Assembly (NCBI GenBank): GCA_021847535.1
Contig: JAJZMR010000043.1
Location: 1-13,374, forward strand
DNA length: 13,374 nt
Reading direction: 5' to 3'
Source of the DNA: a bacterium
GTDB lineage: Bacteria > Babelota > Babeliae > Babelales > Babelaceae
Shown: positions 7,087 through 13,374 of the stretch, one piece after another
How the letters are laid out: each line of letters starts with the position of its first letter
Position numbering within the stretch: the first letter of the stretch is position 1
Notes under the pieces: model-generated
Seen by the model: only the letters and a program-made list of their open reading frames with translations
Database searches by the model: none
Told to the model about the DNA's origin: nothing
Position numbers and translations under genes: made by a program

Positions 7087-8178
7087 TTAAAAGCGTCGTG
7101 CGGCAATGCCATTAAGCCAGCCGAGTGTCGCAAAGCTGATCCAAGAATGGGTAATACCGTAACTGAGCAGTGGCAGGGGGATGCCGACAATCGGTAAGAG
7201 CCCGATAACCATAGCAATATTTACAATGGTTGAAAAAATAATAGGGCTGACAAGCCCCAAGCATAAAATTTGTGTTACCCCCTGTTTTATTGAAAATATA
7301 AGCAATAGAAAACGGTAAAAAAGCAGACAATAGAGGATGATCGTCGCTAGTGCACCAAAAAAACCAAATTCTTCACATAATACTGAAAAAATAAAATCAG
7401 TTCTTCCTTCGGGCAAAAAACGGAGGCGATTTTGAGTCCCTTGTAAATATCCTTTGCCCCAAAGGCCACCTGATCCAACAGCGATACATGATTGTTCAAT
7501 TTGGTACCGCTCCTTTTTTGAATCCCCTTGCCCTAAAAAAGTAAAAATCCGTTGCCGCTGATAGGGTTTTAAAAAATGCCACAAAACAGGTCCAGAGACT
7601 GCCACGGCACAAAAGGCCATAATAAAAAAATTACGGGATAACCCAGCCATGTATAACAAAAGTGTGCCCATAAAAAGTATAATAATTCCGGTACCCAAAT
7701 CTGGCTGTTTGATAATAAGCAGTGCACTTACGAGTAATAGAATAATAATCGGTAAAAAATCCCACACCGTTTTGAGCTGTCTTTTTTCAGATGTCAGATA
7801 ATAGACAAAAAAGGCGGGGAAAAAAATCTTTGCCAGTTCAGATGGTTGAAACTTAACAAATCCAAGCGCTATCCACCGTTGTGCGCCCATGCCTATCGAC
7901 CCTTTGATCATGGTGATAAGGAGCAATCCAATGACGGCAAAATAGCCAAAATATCCCCACCGTGTAAGCACGCGGTAATCTAATGTACAAAAAAGCGCAT
8001 AAAGAATAAGTCCTGAGATAACGCCAAAAAGCTGTTTTTTGAAAAAAAGTGAATAGGGCTCTTCAGGCGTATATGTCGCACTCAAGACAACCAAAAGACC
8101 TATGGTTGCAAGAATCACCATAAGAGCAAGACTATACCAATCAAAAAAACGAAAATAACGACGATCGAGGCTAACCAT
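7087..8178 (-). CDS. rodA: Peptidoglycan glycosyltransferase RodA (SEDS family)
   Basis: From the ATG at 8178 this is a 363-residue multispanning membrane protein with about ten hydrophobic segments. SEDS family marks are GAQRWI (98-103), FQPSELAK (110-117), QPDLGTG (148-154), FLPEGRTDFIF with the presumed catalytic Asp241, CEEFGFFG, and GIPLPLLSYG (282-291). RodA polymerises lipid II glycan strands for cell elongation together with a class B PBP2, which is not in the window. The frame is open to ATGs at 8205 and 8220, but those overlap the upstream gene by 35-50 nt. The 8178 start overlaps it by only 8 nt (ATGGTTAG contains the upstream stop), typical of translational coupling, and fits family length. 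No strong ribosome binding site precedes any candidate. RodA fits better than FtsW because of its length and lack of an N-terminal extension. Confidence 0.93.
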   Translation of the reverse strand: MVSLDRRYFRFFDWYSLALMVILATIGLLVVLSATYTPEEPYSLFFKKQLFGVISGLILYALFCTLDYRVLTRWGYFGYFAVIGLLLITMIKGSIGMGAQRWIALGFVKFQPSELAKIFFPAFFVYYLTSEKRQLKTVWDFLPIIILLLVSALLIIKQPDLGTGIIILFMGTLLLYMAGLSRNFFIMAFCAVAVSGPVLWHFLKPYQRQRIFTFLGQGDSKKERYQIEQSCIAVGSGGLWGKGYLQGTQNRLRFLPEGRTDFIFSVLCEEFGFFGALATIILYCLLFYRFLLLIFSIKQGVTQILCLGLVSPIIFSTIVNIAMVIGLLPIVGIPLPLLSYGITHSWISFATLGWLNGIAARRF

Positions 8179-8995
8179 TTTTTTGTAAAAGGGTAAAAAG
8201 CGCATGGTAATGGGCAGCATAATATGCCGCGCGTGGTTTTTCTATCGCACACCAGATCGTATTGCTGACCTGTTGACTGCCAAGATATGCATCAAGGCAG
8301 ACCCTACTTGAGGCACAATAGCCTGCATCAAAATTTACAAAAGCTTGCATCATTAATGTTGGCACATAATACCACAAAAGATCAGATAACGACCGATCAA
8401 TGGGAGCACTTTTGATGTGGCTATGATTTTTAAAGAAATCTGCGGCATCGCAGATTTCTTGTTGTGCTGCAAGCAATGCCTCTTCTATTTCTGTAATCAT
8501 GGCACTGAGTGATTCAGCAATAACATTGCGTGCACGTTGCCGCAAGTCGTCCACAAGCGATTTACAGCTTAGATATTTTTTTTCTTTATCTGTCACTATC
8601 TCTTGGACGATAGCAACATAATCCTTGTGCGCAACAGATGCTTTTTGAAAAGTTTGCAAGTAATCAGCAAGATTTTCAGGCGTAATGGTTGTCGTATCAA
8701 AATCTTCATCCTTGCTTGGATCGAGCCGCGTTTTTAAAATATGATTCCATCCAGAACCGATCGTATCGATAAAGTTAAGATAGCTATTTTGTACTTCAAG
8801 TGTGGCCTGAGAGCGCATATATGAAAGGTAAGTCAGCTCTAAAAGAACGCATGCTGCATCGGGTGTTACATCACGGACAACTGTATGGGCCCACTGCTGA
8901 GCAGCAGCACGATAAGGTTCGGTACCTTCTTGTGGGATTGAATGAGAAGAGATTCTGGCAATAAAAAATAAGGGGAAAAATAATAGACGTTTCAT
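8171..8995 (-). CDS. Exported helical protein of unknown function, coupled to rodA
   Basis: This 274-residue protein has a start supported by AGGTG 6 nt upstream. It begins MKRLLFFPLFFIARISSHS, a signal peptide, so it should be in the periplasm or envelope. The rest is predicted mainly helical, with stretches such as ARNVIAESLSAMITEIEEALLAAQQEI and a Tyr/Ala-rich C-terminus (RAAYYAAHYHALF). Four Cys lie in the mature part besides C49-type residues, including a pair around GYCASSRVCLD. No catalytic motif is recognisable. It begins 26 nt after the 3' end of tRNA-Pro and its stop lies inside the rodA start, so it is likely transcribed with the tRNAs and rodA. A role in cell-wall elongation is suggested only by this coupling. 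Confidence 0.75.
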   Translation of the reverse strand: MKRLLFFPLFFIARISSHSIPQEGTEPYRAAAQQWAHTVVRDVTPDAACVLLELTYLSYMRSQATLEVQNSYLNFIDTIGSGWNHILKTRLDPSKDEDFDTTTITPENLADYLQTFQKASVAHKDYVAIVQEIVTDKEKKYLSCKSLVDDLRQRARNVIAESLSAMITEIEEALLAAQQEICDAADFFKNHSHIKSAPIDRSLSDLLWYYVPTLMMQAFVNFDAGYCASSRVCLDAYLGSQQVSNTIWCAIEKPRAAYYAAHYHALFTLLQKNG

Positions 8996-9021
8996 AGACT
9001 ACACCTAATTTTTTTTGAAAA

Positions 9022-9097
9022 TGGTCGGGGTGGCCAGACTCGAACCGACAACCCCTCGCTCCCAAAGCGAGTGCGCTACCAATTGCGCCACACCCCG
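9022..9097 (-). tRNA. tRNA-Pro (anticodon UGG)
   Basis: On the minus strand the acceptor stem CGGGGTG pairs with CACCCCG, followed by discriminator A and an encoded CCA (76 nt). The D-arm is GCGCAATTGGTAGCGC, the anticodon arm CTCGC-TTTGGGA-GCGAG has anticodon TGG (complement at 9062-9064), and the T-arm has GGTTCGAGTC. The C1-G72 pair is typical of bacterial tRNA-Pro. UGG can read all or most proline codons. No terminator follows; the next gene starts 26 nt downstream. Confidence 0.96.
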
Positions 9098-9153
9098 ATA
9101 TAATTTTCACTAAGTGTATAGAAATTTTTAAGTAATTCAATCACTTTTTAAAG

Positions 9154-9230
9154 TGGGGTGAATGGTGGGTCTCGAACCCACGACCCTCGGAACCACAACC
9201 CGATGCTCTGCCAACTGAGCTACATTCACC
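9154..9230 (-). tRNA. tRNA-His (anticodon GUG)
   Basis: On the minus strand the acceptor GTGAATG pairs with CATTCAC. It has the histidine-specific extra G at position -1 (9230) facing C73, then an encoded CCA. The anticodon loop TTGTGGT holds GTG (complement at 9194-9196), and the arms TCGGG/TCCGA close with a G-T pair. The T-arm is GTGGG-TTCGAGA-CCCAC. It lies 56 nt upstream of tRNA-Pro, in the same transcript. Confidence 0.96.
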
Positions 9231-9250
9231 ATAAAAGATTTCATGTTAAA

Positions 9251-9278
9251 AGTATACGCATCAAACAGGAAAAATCAA
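9251..9278 (-). promoter_or_regulatory. Promoter for tRNA-His/tRNA-Pro transcript
   Basis: On the minus strand TTGATT (9273-9278) and TATACT (9251-9256) are 16 nt apart. The expected start near 9244 is about 14 nt before the tRNA-His 5' end, a normal short leader. The -35 box begins two bases after the stop codon of the protease gene upstream. With no terminator seen further on, it may also drive the exported-protein gene and rodA. Confidence 0.6.
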
Positions 9279-9280
9279 GA

Positions 9281-10048
9281 TTAGACCGCAAATTCAAAGA
9301 TTTCAGTCGGTGAACTGATCAATCGTATGAGCGATGGCATATTATTTTTTTTCAGCATTGTCAGTTCAACTGCTTTATGTAAGACCTGTTCCAGTGTGCC
9401 GATTTCATCGATGAGTCCAAGTTGTTGTGCTTGAGCCCCTAAGAAAACCTGCGCTTCAAAATTTAAAATTGTTTCAACAGATAATCCGCGCAATTTTGCT
9501 ATATTTTTGCAAAAAAGATCGTAGGTTATATCAAGCCGTTTTTGTACCAGATCGGCATATTCAGGATCGATAACCCCTTTTGCAAGGTAGCGTGCACGCT
9601 TAAATTTGCCTGCTGTCAAAGCGATAGAATTGTTTTTTTTAGGAAGCTCGCAGGCAACCCCAATGCTGCCAATATGCGCAGTTTCAGGTGCGATAATATA
9701 ACTGCATGCTGCCGCTATCCAATAAGCACCGGAGGTTCCTGAATCTGAAATAAAGGCTATTACCGGCTTGAATTGTTTTGTCCAGAGAATAAAATCTGCA
9801 ATAATTTGGCTATTGCCGGGCAACCCACCGGGTGAATTAATATGAAGAATTATGCAGTCGATTGACACATCATCAGCATATTTTTTGAGTGCTTTCACCG
9901 TATCATTAAAATCAGTAATTGGTTGTGTAAGCGATATATAACCAATTGAAATGATAGGCGATTCTTGGGGCAAGGAGCGAGTCATTTTAATCTGATTCGC
10001 CAGCAATGGTGATAGCGGCAGAAAGAACAATAGTGCCCATTTTTTCAT
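9281..10048 (-). CDS. sppA: Compact SppA-like S49 serine protease, paralog 1
   Basis: This 255-residue protein has a perfect AGGAGG 5 nt before its ATG. An N-terminal signal peptide (MKKWALLFFLPLSPLLA) is followed by one ClpP/crotonase-fold protease domain. It keeps the oxyanion-type motif INSPGG (71-75), the nucleophile in TSGAYW (Ser106), IIAPETAHIGSIG after it, and the general-base Lys of AGKFK (Lys150). The spacing resembles the Ser-Lys dyad of Bacillus SppA. FEAQVFLGAQA and LGLIDEIGT end the fold. SppA enzymes sit on the outer face of the inner membrane and degrade cleaved signal peptides. It is last of the three paralogs and has the most canonical SPGG motif. Confidence 0.88.
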   Translation of the reverse strand: MKKWALLFFLPLSPLLANQIKMTRSLPQESPIISIGYISLTQPITDFNDTVKALKKYADDVSIDCIILHINSPGGLPGNSQIIADFILWTKQFKPVIAFISDSGTSGAYWIAAACSYIIAPETAHIGSIGVACELPKKNNSIALTAGKFKRARYLAKGVIDPEYADLVQKRLDITYDLFCKNIAKLRGLSVETILNFEAQVFLGAQAQQLGLIDEIGTLEQVLHKAVELTMLKKNNMPSLIRLISSPTEIFEFAV

Positions 10049-10067
10049 ATAACCCTCCTTTTTAAAA

Positions 10068-10085
10068 TAACTCTCTACAGAGTTA
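10068..10085. promoter_or_regulatory. Palindrome upstream of sppA paralog 1
   Basis: TAACTCT (10068-10074) and AGAGTTA (10079-10085) form a 7-bp inverted repeat with a 4-nt loop, ending 8 nt before the AGGAGG ribosome binding site of the next gene. A related string, CTATAGAGAGTTA, occurs in the preceding paralog gap (11014-11026). It may be a weak hairpin or operator controlling translation or mRNA processing. Confidence 0.35.
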
Positions 10086-10126
10086 CGTATAACATAACGG
10101 AAGGTTTAAAAAAAGGGATAGCGCTT

Positions 10127-10981
10127 TTATTCGTTAAGATCAAACGTGGCAAACGCAACGTTGTCTGTATTAATAAAGGCAACTTGTTCAAATGATTTTT
10201 TCTGCTTATCGCTGACCATTTCACTTATTTTTTTGATGACGTCATGGAGCGTGCCAACCTGATCGATAAGTCCAATTTTCAGGGATTGAAAGCCGGAAAA
10301 GCATCGTGCCTCAAAATTTTTAATATCTTCTACGGGGATATTTCTGCACCGTGCAACATGGTTAAAGAAAGCGAATGCCGTTTCATCGACGTTTTCTTGT
10401 AGGATATTTCGATGGTCTTCAGTTAATTTTCCATCTTGATCATACGCATACGCCTTATATTTTCCTGATTTGATCACGACATGTGTCGGGTCTTTGGCTG
10501 CTCCTTGATCAAACTCAATTACCGAGCCGATACTGCCAATGTCTGCCACTGAAGGGGCGATAATGTGGGAACATGAGGATGCAATCAAGTAACCGCCTGA
10601 AAAGGCATATTCACTGACAAATGCGATGACCGGTTTTGCAGTTTTTATATGCATGATAAATTCGCCAATGATTTGTGACGCCCCTGGCAAACCGCCGCCA
10701 CATTTAAGATCGATGAGGATGATGTCTATAACATCATTATCAGCAAAAGCTTTCAGCTTATAGACGATCTCTTCATATTGTTTAATGGACTCTTTTAGGC
10801 TGAGATAGCCAACATTAATCGTGGGTGCCTGACGCGCAGGGACAACAACAGGATCCTGTTTTTTCAAAAGGGTCTTGACGCTCTTGAAGAGGCTCTGTGC
10901 ATAATCGGTCAAAAATGGCTTTGCGGTTAATGATGAAATTGAAAAAATGCTTGTCAGTGTAAAGAGCGCTGTTTTTTTCAT
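10127..10981 (-). CDS. sppA: Compact SppA-like S49 serine protease, paralog 2
   Basis: This 284-residue protein has GAGGT 7 nt before its ATG. The signal peptide (MKKTALFTLTSIFSISSLTA) is followed by a roughly 30-residue lysine-rich spacer before the protease core. The core has the nucleophile Ser128 in FSGGYLIA, IIAPSVADIGSIG, and Lys176 in SGKYKAYA. The usual INSPGG loop reads LKCGGG here, so the Asn-Ser-Pro part that shapes the oxyanion hole is changed although both glycines remain. FEARCFSGFQSLKIGLIDQVGT closes the fold. The Ser-Lys dyad is intact, so activity is plausible with altered specificity. It lies 82 nt after paralog 3 and 78 nt before paralog 1; the three are probably one operon. 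Confidence 0.85.
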   Translation of the reverse strand: MKKTALFTLTSIFSISSLTAKPFLTDYAQSLFKSVKTLLKKQDPVVVPARQAPTINVGYLSLKESIKQYEEIVYKLKAFADNDVIDIILIDLKCGGGLPGASQIIGEFIMHIKTAKPVIAFVSEYAFSGGYLIASSCSHIIAPSVADIGSIGSVIEFDQGAAKDPTHVVIKSGKYKAYAYDQDGKLTEDHRNILQENVDETAFAFFNHVARCRNIPVEDIKNFEARCFSGFQSLKIGLIDQVGTLHDVIKKISEMVSDKQKKSFEQVAFINTDNVAFATFDLNE

Positions 10982-10991
10982 GATTGTACCT

Positions 10992-11037
10992 CGATCAAAA
11001 ATTTATTTATATACTATAGAGAGTTATTTTTTGATCG
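10992..11037 (-). promoter_or_regulatory. Hairpin abutting the ribosome binding site of sppA paralog 2
   Basis: CGATCAAAAA (10992-11001) and TTTTTGATCG (11028-11037) are perfect 10-bp inverted arms separated by 26 nt of AT-rich sequence. On the minus strand the second arm runs straight into GAGGT, sharing its first G, so folding could hide the ribosome binding site. The loop contains TATAGT and TATAAA strings that might instead be a promoter -10 region. Confidence 0.4.
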
Positions 11038-11063
11038 TAACATATTAAAAATTAATGTCAATT

Positions 11064-11891
11064 TTATAGGCTGAAAGCTTGTATTTTAGAGCCGTTTTGA
11101 TCGATAAAAAAAATTTGTTTGCATGGACTGATGCCCCGTGCTTGGGCAAATTGGACTATTGTCTGTATGACCGCATCAATTGTGCCGACCTGATCGATCA
11201 ACCCGAGCGCTAACGCCTGTGGCGCAAGAAACCATTTTGCTTCCAGGCCGCGTACCTCTTCAAGGGGAATATTCCGTTGATCTGCTATAGAGGCAAAAAA
11301 ATGCTCTGCGGCCTGATTAACCTGTTCTTGGATGAAATCCTTAAATTTTGGTTCAAGTTCTCCCGTCTGTTGATAGGCTGGCATCTTATATTTACCTGAT
11401 GTTATAAAGGTAGTAACGATATCCTTATCATAGGTAAATGTTGAAACAGTTCCTATACTGCCAATTGTCGCTGTAGGAGGGGCTATAATATATGAGCATG
11501 ATGCCGCTATCCAATAGGCTGCCGAAAAGCAGCCATCAGCAATAAAAGCTATCACCGGTTTTTTAATTTTTAATTTTTGAATAAAATCGCTGATAATTTC
11601 GGCCGTGGCGCCAGACCCACCATTGGAATTAATATCGAGCATGACCAGATCAATATTTTGATTGTCAGCAAAAAATTTTAAGCAGGAAAAGTACTGGCCA
11701 TAGTCACTGATATCTCCTTTCATGGCCATATATCCGACAGAGACATTGTTCTTTTTTGCGCTAGGAATCTGCCTACCTAAGATATAGTTTATCAGGTTGA
11801 AAATCTTGTTTGTATAGACACTGTTGATTGATGCTGTACATGCTGGCAGGGCTGTAAAAAAGATACCATAAAAGAGGAGTATTTTTTTCAT
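11064..11891 (-). CDS. sppA: Compact SppA-like S49 serine protease, paralog 3
   Basis: The chosen start at 11891 (MKKILLFYGIFF) has AAGG 7 nt upstream and opens with a signal peptide; the frame continues to an ATG at 11936, but that would put a charged stretch before the signal. The protein is 275 residues. The signal ends in LPAC-TAS, which could be a lipoprotein cleavage site (Pro at -2 is unusual) or an ordinary signal. The core has INSNGG in place of INSPGG, nucleophile Ser123 in FSAAYWIA (Ala-Ala replaces the usual Gly-Gly), IIAPPTATIGSIG, and Lys169 in SGKYKMPA. LGLIDQVGT ends the domain. It is first in the cluster and divergent from uvrA. A possible promoter, TTGCTT-16-TAAACT, lies within the alternative 5' extension, supporting the shorter start. 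Confidence 0.86.
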   Translation of the reverse strand: MKKILLFYGIFFTALPACTASINSVYTNKIFNLINYILGRQIPSAKKNNVSVGYMAMKGDISDYGQYFSCLKFFADNQNIDLVMLDINSNGGSGATAEIISDFIQKLKIKKPVIAFIADGCFSAAYWIAASCSYIIAPPTATIGSIGTVSTFTYDKDIVTTFITSGKYKMPAYQQTGELEPKFKDFIQEQVNQAAEHFFASIADQRNIPLEEVRGLEAKWFLAPQALALGLIDQVGTIDAVIQTIVQFAQARGISPCKQIFFIDQNGSKIQAFSL

Positions 11892-12006
11892 AAGAGTACC
11901 TTTTGAATTTTTCTTGAAGGAGAGTTTAAAGCGCATGGAAAAAAAAGCAACTTTTATTCGTCTGCATGCTGGAATCGAAGCACCGATCGACTGTTGCCAA
12001 AATATA

Positions 12007-12015
12007 TGGTAAAAT
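12007..12015 (+). promoter_or_regulatory. Extended -10 promoter for uvrA
   Basis: TGGTAAAAT is an extended -10 element (TGn plus TAAAAT, five of six matches). TTGCCA at 11994-11999 is too close to pair with it but would sit 15 nt from TATACA (12015-12020), an alternative. Either gives a leader of about 20-25 nt. The surrounding 150-bp gap separates uvrA from the divergent protease cluster; I see no LexA-type box. Confidence 0.4.
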
Positions 12016-12046
12016 ATACAAATATTACATCATAAAGGTTGATTGT

Positions 12047-13374
12047 ATGGAAGAGCGTCGTTATATAAAAGTCGTTGGTGCCCGTGAGCATAATCTTAAG
12101 AATGTTACCGTTGAGATACCCAAGGAATCATTGACTATTATTACCGGGCCATCAGGTTCGGGTAAAAGTACCCTGGCTCTTGATGTTTTGTATGCTGAAG
12201 GGCAGCGGCGTTACCTTGAGTCGCTTTCTTCATATGCGCGGCAGTTTTTGGGAATGCCCCAAAAGCCTGATGTTGACGCATTGATAGGGCTTTGTCCGGC
12301 TATTGCTATCGAACAAAAAACGGTTGGAGCGAACCCGCGGTCTACTGTTGGCACGATTACCGAGATATATGATTATTTACGTGTCCTTTTTGCGCGTATT
12401 GGTATGGTTAATTGTCCAAGTTGCTATAATCCTGTTCAGGCTGCTAGTCCAGACCAGATAGCAGAGCGATTGGTGAAAGAGTTTTCAGGTTCGACCGTGA
12501 GTATTGTCGCACCGATAAGTGTGGAAAAAAAGGGCACTTTTGTTACGGAGCTTGAAAAATATTTTAATCAGGGGTATTGCCGCTTTATTATTGATGGCCA
12601 ACGATTTAATTTTAGGGCAATTGATGATATTTATGCCCTTAACCTTAAAAAAACAGTTAAACATACCGTTGATATTCTTTTGGACACGCTTGAAGTGACG
12701 GCTGATGAATCTGCGCGTATCCAAGAAAGTATAGAAAAGGCGCTTGAGCTGAGTCGTCAACAAGTAAAAGTTATTGTTGGTCCTGAATCGTACACGTATT
12801 CTTCTGCACGCATGTGCGTTCCTTGTAGTAATTCGATCCCTGAACTTGAACCACGTATTTTCTCTTTTAATTCGCCTTTAGGGGCCTGTAAAAAATGTCA
12901 TGGTTTGGGTGTTGAAATTGTTGTTCCCTGGACTGCCAAAAATTCGACGCTCGCTGGTCTTGAATTTGCCGATAAAATGGGCGTTTATCAAGAAATTATA
13001 TGCACTGAATGTCAGGGAAAACGGCTACACAAATTTGCATTAGCTGTGACCATTGGGGGTAAGAATATTTTTGATATCGGGCAGCTTTCTGTTGGTGCTG
13101 CGTTATCATTTTTTAAGAGCTTGCGACTTGTAGATTTTCAAGCAACTATTGCCAAGGGGCTTTTGCGTGAAATCGTGCAGCGATACCAATTTTTGTCTGA
13201 TGTTGGTTTGCAGTATTTAACGCTCAATCGTTCGGCCCGGACTCTTTCTGGTGGCGAGGGTCAACGTATCCGACTTGCGACACAGATAGGTTCATCTTTA
13301 AGTGGGGTGGTTTACGTACTTGATGAGCCGAGCATTGGTTTACACCAAAAAGACAATGATAAATTAATAGCAAC
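12047..13374 (+). CDS. uvrA: UvrA, excinuclease ABC subunit A (3' partial), lacking most of the insertion domain
   Basis: The first 442 codons are visible; the frame runs off the window. AAAGG lies 8 nt before the ATG. UvrA finds DNA lesions and loads UvrB in nucleotide excision repair. Visible parts are Walker A GPSGSGKST (34-42), AEGQRRYLESLSSYARQF, NPRSTVGTITEIYDYLR, the UvrB-binding region (about 120-245, with API..KKG), zinc-module cysteines C257/C260 and C281/C284, C319/C322 of CTECQGKRL, signature LSGGEGQR (400 on) and Walker B VVYVLDEPSIGLH. The odd feature is the distance from C284 to C319, only 34 intervening residues. In E. coli and Geobacillus UvrA I recall roughly 120 there, forming the insertion domain that touches DNA. 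The signature therefore falls near residue 400 instead of about 490. The reading frame is clean, so this is a shortened domain and not decay. Confidence 0.97.
   Translation, partial: MEERRYIKVVGAREHNLKNVTVEIPKESLTIITGPSGSGKSTLALDVLYAEGQRRYLESLSSYARQFLGMPQKPDVDALIGLCPAIAIEQKTVGANPRSTVGTITEIYDYLRVLFARIGMVNCPSCYNPVQAASPDQIAERLVKEFSGSTVSIVAPISVEKKGTFVTELEKYFNQGYCRFIIDGQRFNFRAIDDIYALNLKKTVKHTVDILLDTLEVTADESARIQESIEKALELSRQQVKVIVGPESYTYSSARMCVPCSNSIPELEPRIFSFNSPLGACKKCHGLGVEIVVPWTAKNSTLAGLEFADKMGVYQEIICTECQGKRLHKFALAVTIGGKNIFDIGQLSVGAALSFFKSLRLVDFQATIAKGLLREIVQRYQFLSDVGLQYLTLNRSARTLSGGEGQRIRLATQIGSSLSGVVYVLDEPSIGLHQKDNDKLIA

Noticed and set aside
6984..7217. Minus-strand 77-codon frame over the rodA end
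   Set aside because: It overlaps the conserved C-terminus of rodA in another frame; composition is non-protein-like.
8871..9140. Minus-strand 89-codon reading frame
   Set aside because: It runs through tRNA-Pro; its sequence (GCGAIGSALALGARGCRFESGHPD) is the translation of the tRNA arms and it overlaps the exported-protein gene in another frame.
11892..11936. Extended start for sppA paralog 3
   Set aside because: It would place a Lys-rich stretch before a good signal peptide; the internal ATG has its own ribosome binding site.
12485..12763. Minus-strand 92-codon frame
   Set aside because: Antisense shadow inside the conserved UvrB-binding region of uvrA.
1..13374. CRISPR arrays, insertion sequences, defence systems, rRNA
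   Set aside because: No regularly spaced direct repeats, transposase motifs, nuclease or defence signature genes, or rRNA-like sequence were seen on either strand.

Overview
The window is a gene-dense bacterial segment with AT-leaning codon use. The genes carry single-copy housekeeping functions mixed with short, exported or surface proteins of unknown role. The mix of a phage-fibre-like protein with an S74 chaperone tail, three small tandem S49 (SppA-type) proteases and several orphan exported proteins suggests a host-associated, reduced-genome bacterium of the candidate phylum Dependentiae (TM6) type. That assignment is inference from gene content; no rRNA or other decisive marker is present. 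RodA (peptidoglycan elongation) and the signal peptides imply a walled cell with a Sec system.

Layout, left to right. (a) 1-687, plus strand: C-terminal end of a surface or fibre-like protein whose beginning lies outside the window. (b) 708-2322, minus strand: yebC then yicC, almost touching. (c) 2323-3489: a REP-like palindrome, an exported-protein gene broken by a one-base frameshift (2485-3245), then about 245 bp with palindromes and a possible plus-strand gene remnant. (d) 3490-6830, minus strand: a likely operon of a small coiled-coil protein, ruvB and an ABC-F ATPase. Its predicted promoter at 6902-6929 has a 7-bp inverted repeat in the spacer that looks like an operator. (e) 7087-9278, minus strand: a predicted promoter, tRNA-His(GUG), tRNA-Pro(UGG), an exported helical protein and rodA, with no visible terminator between them. 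(f) 9281-11891, minus strand: three tandem SppA-like serine proteases, each with its own signal peptide and ribosome binding site. (g) 12047 to the end, plus strand: the first 442 codons of uvrA, divergent from the protease cluster.

Functional threads. DNA repair and recombination are represented by uvrA, ruvB and yebC (which neighbours ruv genes in many bacteria). Envelope work is represented by rodA, the exported proteins and the SppA cluster. Translation and RNA are represented by the ABC-F protein, YebC, YicC and the two tRNAs. The most notable points are a UvrA that appears to lack nearly all of its DNA-contacting insertion domain while keeping its zinc module and UvrB-binding region, a cleanly reconstructable frameshift in an exported-protein gene, the triplicated compact SppA cluster with diverged active-site surroundings, and the operator-like dyad in front of the ruvB operon.
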